Positions 14,446 to 28,402 of a stretch of 64,000 nucleotides of DNA are shown in pieces. Position 1 is the stretch's first letter, and every line of letters starts with the position of its first letter. The position numbers were made by a program, and so were the translations under genes. Source of the stretch: Acridotheres tristis (taxonomy: Eukaryota; Chordata; Aves; Passeriformes; Sturnidae); NCBI GenBank assembly GCA_037013685.1, contig CM072886.1, forward strand, positions 88,462,422 to 88,526,421. The letters are read 5' to 3'. The notes beneath the pieces were generated by a model. That model saw nothing but the letters and a program-made list of their open reading frames with translations, had not been told where the DNA came from and did no database searches.

Positions 14446-15369
14446 CTGCTGATAGCAGAAGAGACTCAGGTTAGCTTCCAGGCAAAATTTTAAGAACTGC
14501 TCCACACTGGAGAGGCTGCAGAATCTGAGTCATGAAAGCTTTTGCAAAGAATGTTCCACGGGTATGTGTAAGGGATTAGTTAGGTACATTTATCTATGAA
14601 TAGAAAGGCACCATCTGGCTTTCCAAAGGCCATGGTGCTTGACTTTGGGCTCAAGAAAAGCAAAATGACCAAAAGGAAGCAGTAAAGGTGGGTTTCTCCA
14701 AAAGGGAAGGGGAGTCAGAGAGCAAGGCAGACTGCAAGGGCATAGACAGACTTGCAATGCCTAAAAAGGAACAGCAAAACAGGTCTAGTGGCAACAAGAT
14801 TTCAAACTAATGGACAGGTCTCCAATATTGAGGCAAGTCCACAGCCAAAACAGGGAGTTAAGTGCACAAATCTGTGGGATATATAGCCATAGCTGCAATA
14901 AAGGTCAGGTAGCAGCAAAGAGCAAGGGTCTGAGTTTAAAAACAGCACTCAAGCAAAATAGAAACAAACCCCAGCAAGACTTCTCACAGCTCATTCTCAG
15001 TCTTCCTTGGCAGCAGATAGATCTAAGGCCACACTGCTGCACTGACCTTAAACCCAGGCTGCCAAAACCACAGAGGGGAATAGATGCACTTGGAGACCTG
15101 AAAAATACATAGAAAGTAACATGGAAACCACTGCAGCACTCATTTACCTTTCTTCAGTAGGTACCTCCTAATATTTTTGTGGTTTTAAGAAATATTATCC
15201 ACAAATGAGTACTCTGGCATAAATTAACGTTTTTAGGTTCTGCTTCAGGACGGCTAGTACAGTATGGTGAAACAAATGAATCAGCACAGTAATATAAAAC
15301 CCTGACATATGCATGGATAATACTAATATAAGTATTATCTTATTTGGAATGAATACATACAGGTAGAAA

Positions 15370-15400
<31 letters not shown>

Positions 15401-16978
15401 GGTAGAAAATTATAGCAGATGAATATAAATGTTCTGATTTATGATAGTTATTGCAATGCTTTTAAATGTTAATATTGTTTTAGTAAGATAATTTTGATAA
15501 ACAAGTCAATTGCAAATACATTCTGTAACTGTAGTACTATTATTAAAATCAAGAGAGGTTTGCAAGTATTTTTATTGATAGAATAAATGAAATTACTTGA
15601 GAGTATGCCATCTGTTGAGTAAAAATCATAATGTAAATGTAATTAAAATTGTATTACTAATTAATAGCAATACACCAAATATGTCCTTTTAAAAAAACTT
15701 CAGTATTTCAAAGCTACACACTGCAAGAGTAGCACACTTGGATTCCATCCAGGGATCAACTACATCTCTTTACAGTAGATATTTCACCTGACCTTCTAAT
15801 CCAGAGCTTGTGCTTCTACTTTACAGTCAGCTTTTCTTCAAGCCAACTTGTCAAACACGTGGGTCATGTTTTCCAAATGCCAACAATAATCTGAAGTATG
15901 ATCACCCAGAATACCTTATCTTCAGGAAAGCAATAGGTGGGGTCATTCTCTTGTGTTAAGAAAACAGAAATAAGTGTTCAACATGACAAGCCTCAGATCT
16001 CTGAGACTCAGCTATCCATGCAAATCTTCACTTATCAGAACCCACAATTCCCCGTCAGCTTGGATTCCTCTCTCCTTCTGAACTAAAAGCCTATCTTCCA
16101 GCCTGAAGTGCCACACAGGGCCTGGGCTTCCATACAAAACAACTCTAAAAGAAAGAGCTGCTCCCTACGCTTGCCATGCTCCTACAGGAGTCTCAGTGAA
16201 AGTCGCAGTGAAAGAGTCAGAGATGACTGATGAAAGACTGGTGAGAAAAACAAATGGGAACTCCAGTACCAATTATTGGTTTAACTGTATGCAAGTTCCA
16301 ATGCTGCCAAAATCAGTGGCCAAATATTCAGAAGAGGATTTTAGTTTTAAGATGGCATCATCTTTTAATCTTTATAATAAATGTGAGTTCTTCACTGTGT
16401 TTAATTCAAGTGTTGCAAATTTAATGTATTATCTGTTGGATAAGACTCTGATCTTCAGAGCTAATCTAGGTAGGTGATAGAGATGATGCTGCTTTTGCAT
16501 TTGCATTCTATCTATCCATCATTAATCTTTACATGAACTGGCACCTATTTGAGGAATTGTGCTGCCTGGGAAACTGCTATCAAACCATTCAATGCATACA
16601 TATATGCAACTGAATCCTTTTAATATTCTATCCTAGGGTGTATAATTTGAAGGATTAAGTCAGTTTAATTGATGCTTAAAACAATGGAATTTTCCAAATT
16701 ATACTGACTTGGGATGTTGTAAGAATGTCTCAAAAATTAAACCTAGAGTTTGCTGATAAAACAAACAGATTATAAGGTGTTGTGTTAATCCATCACATTA
16801 AGATTCCTCTAACTCTCTGTTTACCAGAGCCCAGAGTAGTTTTTGATATTTTGGGATATTTCTATAAAAAGGCCTCTGCATTATTAACCAAGAACAGTGA
16901 GTGACTGAAAAAAGAGCTTGAAGTTGTGAGATCACAATTTTTCAGGCAACAATATCTGGAGAAAAACTGTGAGCTGAC
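14446..16978. other. Gene-free DNA
   Basis: No exon, RNA gene or well-defined transposon is seen apart from the TA microsatellite. The 100-codon frame at 14810-15112 has no features of a known protein. Confidence 0.6.
15361..15409. repeat. TA microsatellite between copies of AGGTAGAAAA
   Basis: About 25 bases of alternating AT at 15376-15400 are flanked by two exact copies of AGGTAGAAAA (15361-15370 and 15400-15409). Confidence 0.9.
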
Positions 16979-17066
16979 CAAATCACAGAATCACAGAATA
17001 AGCTGAATTGGAAGGGATCCACAAGGATTATCAAAAGTCCAACTCCTGACCCTGCACAGGACCATT
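16979..17066 (-). mobile_element. CR1 LINE, short 3' end fragment
   Basis: AATCACAGAATCACAGAAT, then TTGGAAGGGATCCACAAGGATTATC and CAACTCCTGACCCTGCACAGGACC, match the reverse complement of a CR1 3' end. Only about 90 bases remain. Confidence 0.9.
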
Positions 17067-20000
17067 CTCAAGAAAGGATAAATGAGAAATTTTTCCTTTG
17101 GATATGAAATAAGGTAACATTTGATATATTTAATAATTATCATACTTTTCTCAATCTAATACTTTTTGAATCATGCCCCGTCCACCCCTCAAAAAAGGTG
17201 TTGAAGTTTTTCTTGTTGAAGGTATTCCTTCTAGATCCCGGACTCCAGTTCTTCCCCTTTTATTTTCATAAAAACTTAGTGAAGTGTTTCTCTGGTTCTT
17301 TTTGTTTAAAAAAGACATGCAAGATACTTTTTTTTCATGAAAGTTACAAGCAGGTAAGAAGTTAACAATTAATAATGTGTTTTTCATACTAGTAGTGCCA
17401 ATTATATGCTGTTTAAGCTTATCATCTAATTGCATGGTAGTGCTGGCTTCAGAGATGGCATGACACTAAGTCAGACTTGTGCTGCATTTCCCAGCAGTGG
17501 AATATTCAATTATTTGTTCTGACTCATGTAATTCCCTGTATTCCAAGCTTGTTAATGTCATTACAGGGCTGAAATAAAGTGATTACTCTAAATGAGTATT
17601 TATCCGATAGGCAATGCAATTCCTGCCTCCTCTGGCTGACAACAGATGATTGCAAGTGTTCTCTTCTACTCCCTCACCTGCACTTCCCCCTCCTTCCCCT
17701 GTCAAGGAGGAAACCATAACATCGTGGTGCTCTGTGAAATACTGTCAGATGGCGTAAAATATATATAATAAAATAAAAAGAAGTGCAACCTTCCCCAGCA
17801 GAGTTAAAGCTAATGACCACTGCTTCCACTCCCAGTCAGTGATGACAGGTTGAACTAACTGATAATGGCATGCCTGCTGTTGAGCTGGCCACTTATGTTA
17901 TTTCTCTTGACATGGTTCTGGGGAAGGCCTAATTTTTTTGACATTTGACCATGCAAATTTGAGTCCTGATACATTATTCTGCATTTACATCCTCCCAGTG
18001 TTGCTGTTTAAAATGTGCTACAAGCTCCTTGAGCTCAGCTAATAAAGGCCACAGAATGAAAGAAAGTTAAATATGAATGTAAAAGGAGACCTAAATGAAG
18101 GGCTAGCTTGTACATCTCAGAGATGACCTTCTGGAAATGAGCAAGTGGAAAATCCTTTTTAAAGCAAATGGTAAGAAGTGTAACACCAATTTTTTTTTCT
18201 TCAAAAATTTTTTTAAAGATTCTAAAATATTCACAAAAAGGAAAACATTAAGTTTTACATAGACATTTCTTCAGTCAGCAATTCAGCTGAGTGTATTTTA
18301 AGACTAGGTTCCATTAATGACTCTTAGTAATACACCTTTCCCAAAGAGCCAGAAATTCACAGTGCTTCATTAAATATAAGGAAAAAAATACAGCCTGCTC
18401 TCTCTCTCTTTTTTTCACTTGCTCTTAAATTTTTCACATTGTTCAAGTCCAAATGTATTACCTGTGAGCAAACCCAACTTTTTTCCATCTCTTATAATTA
18501 ATTTGTATAAATTTACTGCTTATGAACAGCAGTAGCTTGACAGCTCTGAAAAAAACATCTCCTTTAGCTACAGAGAGGGTGCAGATTGGGCCTGTGGCTC
18601 CCCTGCTAAGGTTTTTACATCAAATCTGAATGCATCAAATGCAGGGAGAGGTCAGCATTGCATGAACCATCTACATTTCTGTAAGTCAGGGAAGCTGTGG
18701 TAAAACTTTCAATCCCAGATCCTTCTCTAGTATCTCCTCTCTTTCTTATTGACTGTTTACTACAACAAACCTTTCCGTGCATAAACCAATATAGAAATTT
18801 TTCTGGCTTCCATGTTCTGCCTCACTCACATAAAAACTCCAGTAATTAGATGGCTGCAAGAAGTTTATTCGGCATCCAGACTCCGATGTTTGCCACGCAG
18901 TTAGTACAAGAAATATACCAGACTTCCCTAGCCAATCACTCTGGAAAATAATGCATTTTATAAAGAGCACAAATCAGAATCTCTAAAGACAAAACAGAGA
19001 TCTATCCTAAACAAGAAAACTTTAACCACTGTGTACTGTCCACTAGTCCTCCAAGTCAGACATCAATTCTAAAGCTACTTACTGTAGCTTGTTTTTAACT
19101 ATTTTCATTTATACTCTCTTTACTTTCTCTCCACATTTACCTGAGTTCATGTTTGCCAATGACTAAATATTCTGCAATAAGAAATATAAGACAGAGTCTG
19201 TGTGACCTCAGTATGTTACAGCTAGAAAACCTGAAAATGTCAATATTGCATTCTATCTTGTGGCAACTACATTATAGTACATCATATTGTTACCAGTTTG
19301 AGATATTATGTTATAAGGAAAGCAAAGTAACACCAAAGGGCCGGGTTTCTTTTATTTTTATTTCTTATATCTGCTGGTATCAAGACTTGGTTCTCAAATT
19401 CTTATTTGATACACATTAAATGGATACCTTAAACCTAGCTCAGACTGTCCAACAGTTGAAAAAGATCTTATCATCAGTCACTAACCATGTAAATCTGAAG
19501 TCACTTCCTCCAGTTTTCAAATAAGTGTTTATTTTGAAAGTCCAACACCAGCAGCAACTTGATCAATCATCTTGTATTCACACTGAGGTCAAGGAACTTT
19601 TTTTTTCCTTACTACTCTAAAGGATGGTCCCTCCAGAAGACTCAGTCAATTTGCAGATATACCTGATTGCTAATCCTTAGTATCTCTCTTTCTCACCTGG
19701 TCCACAAGGAATATCTCCATGTTAAGGCAGCCATTCAACCTAACTTTACCCAAGATTAATTCAGACCCATTTACCATCCTCTTCTCCTGTCTCTATAGCT
19801 AACATGGACAACAGGGAAATGCCTTCTCTTACCCTGTGGAAAAGGAGAGGACTAGCAGGCAAGTGCCAAAACCTACATCAAAATAAAAGAATATAGTAGT
19901 CCAAATATCTGTCTGCATATGCTCATTTTTACCCGAGAATCTCTGCTTCTCCTATGATACCTGTTGGGTTTAAAGTGTGTTTTCAAGCTACTTGAAATAC

Positions 20001-23000
20001 CCCAGTTTCTCTTTTTCTTCATCTTTAAGGAAACCTGATTAAAAATAAGTGGTGGATTTGCAGTACTGACCAGAATTTGCACATCATTTAACAGAAGCAA
20101 ACGAAACCAAAACCAAGCTGGACTATGCATTCATTCTGCTAGAGTGTTTTATGTGAAAATCCAGGGAGGATGCTAATGAACAGCCAATAAACTAACTCAG
20201 AAATCAATTAAATTTCTACTAAATATACCACCTGAGCAAATATCAGTATCTGGAGTTGGTCAGAAAGTAGCAGTAACAGCATCCAACACCTTAAAAATCC
20301 TGTAAACATTTTTGTTTGTACATCTGTAAAAAATATATTCTCATCCTACTAAAGCATGAATTATCTTGAAAACCCCCCACCTCAAGTGCTGTGTCATCCC
20401 AGAGCAGGTGAGGCTGCACGGGAGGCCATGACAAACAGCTGACTATGCAATATCTTCTCACCAGTTACCTCACTTAAACTACGGAGTTGTGATCTAAGAC
20501 ACATACGCCAAATTAAATAGCATTTCCCTCTGCAATTATTTAATTACATGAGGACTGGTACCTGAGATACAATTTGAACATCCATGCCAGATACTCATGT
20601 GGCAGCTTAAAAAATGACAGTGTGGGCATGTAAAGTCCCAAATTTGCTCTGTAATTTCCCTTTCAAAACGCAACAGACACCTGCAACATTTGCTGTGCCA
20701 AAGGGAAATCACATTTTAGCACTGTATTTCCCTGGAGGGAAAAAATCATGAACATACCAGAAATTCATCACCAGTCTGGTTTTGTAATCCAGTAACACAA
20801 TAGCCATGAATACAGTAATACAAAAAATAAAAGATCTGAAGCAAACAGACGCCAGTTTTTCAAAGAACTGTGGTGCAGACAGTTTTTAAACACTGCAAAG
20901 TGTGTTTGTCTGGGGGAAAGGAGTTCCAAAGGTACAGTGGCATGAGTGGAAACTAGAAGAGAGAAAAAGGACACAGGCCGAAACTATAAACACCTTCGAG
21001 ATCATGTTTCCTCTCCTTTTACTATTGGAAAAAAATCCACTGAATGGAAATGCTGCTCAGTAGTTAGAAAGGTTGATGTCCAGCAATGTAAGCTCAAGGG
21101 TTTCTAGACCTAGCAAAGCTGTCTCCATTTCACTTCCAACATTTCTCACCTAAGCACTTGTCAGGGAAATGAAGAACTAAAATAAATGATAAGATATGAC
21201 AACAGAATGGGATCATTTTAACTCCTTAGAAAAGAGTAAAAACATGAGAGTTGATATTCTGTTCCAAATATATAGTCTCTTCTCAAGGTCTACACCAGCA
21301 AAAGAAGAGTTGGAACTTGAAAATACCTTACAGTTCCAATCTAATTTTTACAGCTTGTAACAGCACCACATAAATCGCATGGGCTGTCAAAGATTAAAAT
21401 TAGCTTATTTCTACCGCAGATTAATTTAATATTAGCATTTTCCTGTTTATATCTCAGAAAATAACCCAAATTTTGTAGCCATATTGAATAATAGCTACCT
21501 ACTACAGAATTTATCTTTTTTTTCTCAAGTGAAAGACACTTAAAAAAGAGCAATGCAAATATTTAAGTATTAGATAAACATATGTATATACTGCCCTCTG
21601 CAGAATGAAATTAAATCATCTGGGAATTCTGTCTTTCAAAAAAGAGTATGTTAAGAAAATATATACAATAGATTTAGAAACATTCAGCTGTTATCTAAGT
21701 ATCCACATAACTTGAAGCATGCATTTAATTATTTCCTAAGTTAGGACCATGTTTCATGGAATATCCATTCAGATGTTTCCATTGTAATTGAAAAGTATTT
21801 AGCCAGCAGCTGCAGCTTTAAAACCGCATCCTGAATTACTGACCAGTTATGAAAAAAAAATCACTAAATCTCTCAAACTGGAACTTCTAATGATCAGTAG
21901 AATTTAAGGGCTATTACAAGGATTTTAAATAAACTTACAAAATTCACAGATAAGTGAGCAATAAAGCTTGGTTAGGTTATCAATAATAAAAACAGAATAA
22001 CAAGTTCAGCTAATGCCTAAAAAGAGATAACTGGTCTATGCAGAGCAAGCAGGTAGATCCCTTCCAAAGACCATTACTTCTTAAAATCCCATCTCTTTAC
22101 AAGATTAATATAGGATTAATATCAGTGCAGCTGTATTTTTGTCACTTTAGCTAACCACAAATATTCTGCTTCTACATGAAATTACCTTAATGCTAGCTAA
22201 GTATAACTTGCCATGCTCCGGGGTTATTTGCTGCTGCAATTTTAGCTTGCACTCATACTTTGTCCCAAGCAATAAATAAAAAAAAAACCTATGTGACTAA
22301 AATAACTTTTTCCAGAGCCATTTTGATCTTGCCTGTCCCTACCTGCAATTTCTGCTACCTTTGCAGTTTCTGTTATTAATATATATATATAAAACCTCGA
22401 TTAAGCAATAGAGTTAGGCCACGGGCTTTCTGGTCTATTAGGCCTTGTGCTCTCTCAGACTACAGTCTTTATGCTCAGCTTACAGAGTGATGTGGATTTT
22501 CCATTTTTCAGAGGATATGTAAAAGAGGATATGTAAAGTTAATTACTTTGAAGATAAGACGGAACAGCAACATACAATGCAAAACTAACTCTAAAGCATA
22601 AAAAAATGTTTAGAATCCAGTCTGATCCAGAAGAGAGCAAATTAACACCCAGAAGCTGAGCAGCAAAGACCAGATAAACAACCTGAAAGAGCGAGAATAG
22701 AGGTTACAGCGACACAAAGTGGAAAGGATATGACAACACAGAAAAGTGAATAAACTCTCAGAGATTCCTTTTCAAAATACACTCACTGGTTGCTGCTTTT
22801 AAAAAGAAAAATCTACAGCAAAGTAAGACAAAGAACAAGGGCTGCAAGTGCCCTGAAACACAGCTCAGCATTGCAAAATGAAATACTCTCCTGGATTATC
22901 CATCAAAAGTTCTGCCCAGTTCTCCCTGACCTTGTCCTGGGAAGCCTGGGAAAGGTTGGCCCTGGCAAGTCACACACTGCTTGCTACTTGAATCAATTCA

Positions 23001-25162
23001 TTTACTGCTGATCGTTTACTCTCACTACCAGCCATAAATACAAACAAGAAGGAGTATGTATTGAAAGCAACATGAAAGGAGATGCGGAGGCAAACTGGAG
23101 TGGGAAGTGGGAAAGAGGAAAGCTTAAACAGTGAAGCATGTGCTCCAGATAACTTCAGGCAACTCAAGAGTAGTTGCAATAAAGAATTGCCAACACTTCA
23201 GACAATCCTGAAGTAGCTTTGCTGTAAAAGGACATCCTGATACAGAAGTCCTAACTAACTCTTAGTAAACCTAAAAAGCACCAGTGCGGTTTCTATGTAA
23301 GACTTGAATGACTGGACTCCCTAGGAGATGAAGCATGGGACACAGCAATGTAATACGGAATGTACCAGAGAGAGAGGGTATTTCAGAGTATTGTCATGAA
23401 GCAACTGGACCAAACACAGTCCAGTATCAATACATGAGGGTGTATTCTGTTAACAGCTATGTCCAGCTTTCTTGAAGAGTGGCTCTCAGTCACTCTTCCT
23501 GTGTGATGATCTGCTAACCTCCTTTGCAGATGCCATGTGCCTGATCTACCCCAGATAAAATGCCTTGGTCAACTTGGAGCAGTTTCCATTGGTTCCACAG
23601 GAAACAAGGAGTTTGGACATTTCTCATGGACTACAGAATAGAGGCAGTAGCTTGAACTATGCCCAAAACTGTCATAAAATGACTATTGTGTGCATGCATG
23701 GCAACTTGGATTGACTAGTCAGGTGCAGAGGAGACACTCTGGGCACACGGTGAAAGCTCAGTGTATCCAGAGTGTGTCAGATTTGCTGCACACACAGAGC
23801 CTGCACACCTGGCAAGACTGGCATGTGCTGTTTGTCAGAGTCACTGCACGTGCCCAGCACTGTGTATCTGGGTGCTGAGCTGCTGGGAAACTGAAGCCCA
23901 TTTGCAGGGTCACCATCAGTACACCCAACTGACTTGAGGGTAGCAGTAGGACAGCCCTCTGGAGACAGCGCAAACCTACCTGTGAATCCCACCACATTCC
24001 TGAGCCAACAGCTCTGCAGCCAAAATGATCGTGGAGCTGTAGAGTGTATCAAGTGTCATTGAAGGAAACAAAGTGACCTCCCTATAAAAAAAATAGGGAT
24101 GGAGTATTTGTGAAAGGAAATGTCAAATTTCTACCCTCTTTCTCTTAGTTTCATGAAACTGCTTGAGTACATGGTGAGTAGATCTCCTTAGTTTTGCCAA
24201 GGACATAAAATCTGCGGAAATGTTATGTCACTCTCAGCCTCATAGTTGAAAATGACAAGGCAACAAGCACAATGGAGATAATTTAGTCATAAATAAGCTG
24301 TCCCAAATGATTTGGTCCATCTATAGGAACCAGTGCTATGCAGAGACTGTCCTGAAAAAGGTGTACTTTCATTAATCCAGCAGTCTTCTGCACAGACCAA
24401 TTGCCTCTTTATGGAGCTAGTCAGAGAAGAGCAGCACATTAATCCAGACACTCTCCTTATCTTGCCAGCTGCTCCACTGAGATGCAGAACACACTTGTGT
24501 CCTCTCAGTCAGCCACAAGACAATCACATGAATGTCTGCAATGAAAAATTCATTGTTAATACCCACTCTGTAGCTGGCAAGCTATCATTTGTTACCAGTC
24601 TCATGGAGTGGCTTCAAAAGATGAAGAAAATGTCCTTGCAAAATGGAAAATCTGGCTGCACATTTAAATATGACAAACACAAAGGTGGATGTATTAACCA
24701 GACCTTTTCACGGAGACAAAAGCAGAACAAGCATCAGGGAAATAAAGCTGGCATCCAGTCTACCCAGATGATAGCAGGGATGCTAGATGAGTCAGTTCAG
24801 ATACTTTGCCAGGGTATACACAGGAATCAGGAAAAAGAAAGATTTAGGGAACACAAAATTCTTTCACACATGTAACAGCCTCTTAACAAGTGCGTCTGGA
24901 GTGTGAAAGTGCACCTGTCCTGTTGGGGGGAAAAATCACGAACTCATCCTTTATGAAACAGCTGCTGGAATTTGCTCAGAAACGGCCTTCATATCTGGTT
25001 ACACTTCTGGAAAATTATTCTATTTATATACAGTGGAAGAGGTATAACTCAGTTTGGTGTCCATTTAACTCCCAACTTCCATTTGAAAATTTTCCTTCTG
25101 TTAACATCAGTATTGGTTTTTGTTGTTTCAGAAGTCAGATTCAGACCATTTAATGGCTTTGC
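17067..25162. other. Gene-free DNA, possible conserved non-coding patches
   Basis: No gene could be supported. The 180-codon open frame at 24333-24875 is the longest outside repeats and CpG-rich DNA, but it has no recognisable domain. The part around 17600-18060 is less AT-rich and contains a perfect octamer motif ATGCAAAT, which might mark a regulatory element. A 14-bp tandem duplication (AGAGGATATGTAAA twice) lies near 22511-22538. Confidence 0.5.
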
Positions 25163-25558
25163 TATCGTGGTCTGTTTTGGTTTAGGAATTGTATTCTCCA
25201 ATTTAGTACTCCCACCAAAACCAATGCCGTTGAGCCTCCCATGTGGTGTACTTGAGAGGGGAGTTGGAGGCACAAAAGGCAGAGAATAACGTGCTAAGAA
25301 CAATTTACTGGAAACAACAATGAGAATGAAAACTAACAGTAACAGCAACAACATTAATAACAAAAGTGTGCAAAAGAGTGATTCATGCCTAAATGCTCAC
25401 TTGTGGAGCCTGCAATTCCAGCCACACCACCCTGATGGCAAGAGAGCCCTTCCTTCCAGAGGGGGAGTCCTTTCCCCTTGGCCCCCGAAATGAGGTACAG
25501 AATAACCTCTGGGTCCTAGACATGCCCCCTCCTGGCTACTCCTGCCAGAACCAGGACA
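25163..25558 (-). mobile_element. Solo LTR of an endogenous retrovirus (ERVL-like)
   Basis: On the minus strand the element starts TGTCCTGGTTCTGGC and ends CAAAACAGACCACGATA, close to the TGTCCTGGTT...ACCACGACA ends of a common avian ERVL-type LTR. Inside it are a T/G-rich segment (TGTTATTAATGTTGTTGC) and CAGTAAATTGTTCTTA, a likely poly(A) signal region. No internal retroviral genes flank it, so this is a solo LTR. The copy is diverged; a target duplication is not clear (TTTGC against TGTTC). Confidence 0.7.
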
Positions 25559-28402
25559 TGTTCATACTGGAGAAAACTGGGTTTTCTAAGTAATAAAACT
25601 GTAAGGCACAGCAGAATTTTATGACAATAAACATTACACTTAAATATTGGGTTTGAACCCTTTAAAATCCTTGGGTGGCACATAAATTTTGAAAGCTTTT
25701 TTTTTGTTTGTTTTGTTTTAAATTATCTCCTTGCAATGCTATCTTTTGTTAGTTTTGTCAGCATTAGGTTGAATCAAACTTAAGCCTTTTTTTTTTCCTT
25801 TTTACCCAAAAGGAGCTGGAATCTGTTCTGGAGCCTCATTTGCTACATCTGGAGCTACTATCAGGCTTTTGATCAGACCAAGCCTTACAGATGGAAAAAG
25901 TTCTACTTTAAAATTCCTCACATGTTTGAAGATGTCAGTAAAGATCTTTTAAAGTGTCAGAAGCGATTGCTCTGTTTGTAGTCTTGCTAATACCAATTAC
26001 AATGGTATTGTCTCTGGTCAGAAGGTGGTATACAGAAACAATAAAGCCCTTCTCATTCCCCTACCCACTCAGACACTAAGCTGCACACAAACACCTAGGC
26101 ACAGAAAGAGATGCACACATGCACACACGTGCCACTGCTTCTTTGAAAGGAATATATTAAAGTATTGGCCCTGTGGAATAATGAAGGAAGTATGTAAATA
26201 CAGCACTATTCTTTCAAGAAAAGCTTTAAAAATGCACACACTCCACTCCCCCTAAATTATGGTAGAAGATGGGTCATAATAGCTAATGTAGTAGGCAAGA
26301 AGGGAGAATGGAGCACAATTCCCTAAACTCGATAAAATAAGCAATTACTCCTGTTATCTGAATGGCTCTGTCAGTGGAGAAGTTGTCTCTGTCATAACAG
26401 AATCTAACAAAGGCTGTTGCCTTTAAGCATCAAAGGCTTTGGCCTTATTATCTTTCAGAGATGTGCATGTATAATAAGTTTTCCCAACAAATGGCAAGGA
26501 AGCATCTCTGGCAAAATATAAAATGGTGATAAACTATGTCCAAATGATTAATTCACAGAAATTCTCCATCATACTGCAGCTACATGTGCCCATCTCTTCT
26601 GTTATGCCCTTGGAGATTTTCATACTAAACGTATGTGCATATTTTTCATGGCCACTGATATTTGAATTGCAGCCTGCTCCCATGCAGAACATAAAACACT
26701 TCAAACTGCATAATGCTGACTAAATTATAAGTTCTCCAGTGGCCTGAGGTAGCAAGGGCCATAATAATGAGTGTGCTTAAGTGGTTTGTGTAGATTTTTT
26801 CCCCCTTTAATTTTAATGCCCTGACTTGCTGCTGCCTTTTCTAAAGCTAGAGATTGTCTCATACAATCATAACAACAGGGAAATAGAAACTGCATTGTGT
26901 TTTGAAAAAATGTGGGATGCAAAGCAGAAGCTCCACTCATCAAGAGGAGTGATAGCCAATTCAGCCATGTCAGTCACATGGAATAGAAAATGCTTTGGTG
27001 ACTTTGTCCATACTTTAAATTATTTTTGAGCTGTTCTATGTATAAAGTGACATTTACTGGATAGAAATCTGCAACCCTTCCAATGACATTCATATTGCAC
27101 ATATAAAAAAAAAAGAAAAAAAAAACACATCTGAAGTGTCATTTGATTAAAAAGATAATGAAACTAGGTAAATGAAGCCTGCAAAACTACTGTGAATTTT
27201 ACTTATGGCATTACAATAGGTCAAAGTGGACATCTGTATGAGCTGCAACACTTGGTGATTTTGCAATGTTTTCAGTGTTCTGGTATTGGTTATTTTTCTT
27301 GGGTTTACTCAAAAGACAAATGGATGAAAATGCTTATACTGCTGCAATACTCACTTCCATGGTAATTGGAAAAATATACATAAACTGTGCTAATATCCAC
27401 GGATGTTTACAGTCAGGCAGCTAAAAAGAGCCTGGGCACATGTTAACTGTTTCTATCAACTTCCCCCACCTCTAAACAGAGACCATTTTTGGCCGGCACA
27501 TCGAGGAGCAAGGAGCCATTGACTTAACAAATGAATGCAAAAGAAGACAGGCTCCTTGGAAAATCCTTTCTGTGTGCCCCTCTTTTGTTCCACAATGCTT
27601 TGGGAAGTTAATTTCTACATTCCCTGCTCTACAGGATTGAGGCAGATGTTTAAACTCACTTCTCACAGGATTCAGACTGATCCCCGTCAGCACCTAACCA
27701 CTTCACCTAGCCTAAGGTCTGAGGCCTTCTTTGCAGATGACTGCAAACTTATGCTCAAGTTCTCCTATATCAATATGGCTACACAAATCTTCATCTGGCA
27801 ACAGTCCCTGGACCTCTTCCTCACTGAAAACATGGAGTAAAATACTTTGGCTAGCAGTATCTTAAATGGAAGAAGTGAAAATGATAGATTTCTGCCCTAC
27901 TTCCAGATTGCTCTGGAATCCTGGCGTGGAGCTCCTTGGTCAGTAAGCAGTAGGGGTGGCTCTGTTGGTGTAGCAGAAAAGATCAGCACTGGCTCTGCCA
28001 AATCTCTAGAACAGGTAAGAACTCCTGAAGCAACACCAAGACCTCCCAGGAAGTGTTACCTCTTCTCTCAAGCCTCTCTTCCACGTTGTACATATTCTCC
28101 TTCCATAACAGAGAAATGAATACATCTTTCATATGGCTGTTTAATTCTCCCTCATTCTGGATATTGTTCAGCCATTTTACTTACTCAAAGTGAATCCAAA
28201 GTGAGAAATGAAACTACTTGTTAGTCAGAGAGTACAACCCTACTTGTTGCAGTGTCTTGACCTTCTTCAGCTCTTTTCCTCACTTTCATTTTATACCTCG
28301 CGATTCAGTCATTGGATTGCAAATAAAGATTCGCTTTATTTATTTATTTATTTATTACTGATCTGTCTTCATCCCCAAAATAAAAGCATGGTAAATTCAC
28401 TT
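25559..28402. other. Gene-free DNA
   Basis: No gene is recognised. Around 26400-26460 two TCF/LEF-like sites (AACAAAGG and ATCAAAGG) lie close together in a non-repetitive stretch. An A-rich run is at 27102-27126 and a TTTA microsatellite at 28335-28357. Confidence 0.5.
28335..28357. repeat. TTTA microsatellite
   Basis: Nearly six units of TTTA, lying about 45 bases beyond the 3' end of the neighbouring CR1 copy. Confidence 0.9.

Noticed and set aside
25163..25558. Complete provirus
   Set aside because: No gag, pol or env remnants flank this LTR or the one at 62565-63488; both are solo LTRs.
27730..27840. F-F-A-D-D-C-K-L in a 101-codon frame as a LINE reverse-transcriptase motif
   Set aside because: Only the short F-A-D-D match is seen; flanking residues do not line up well with CR1.
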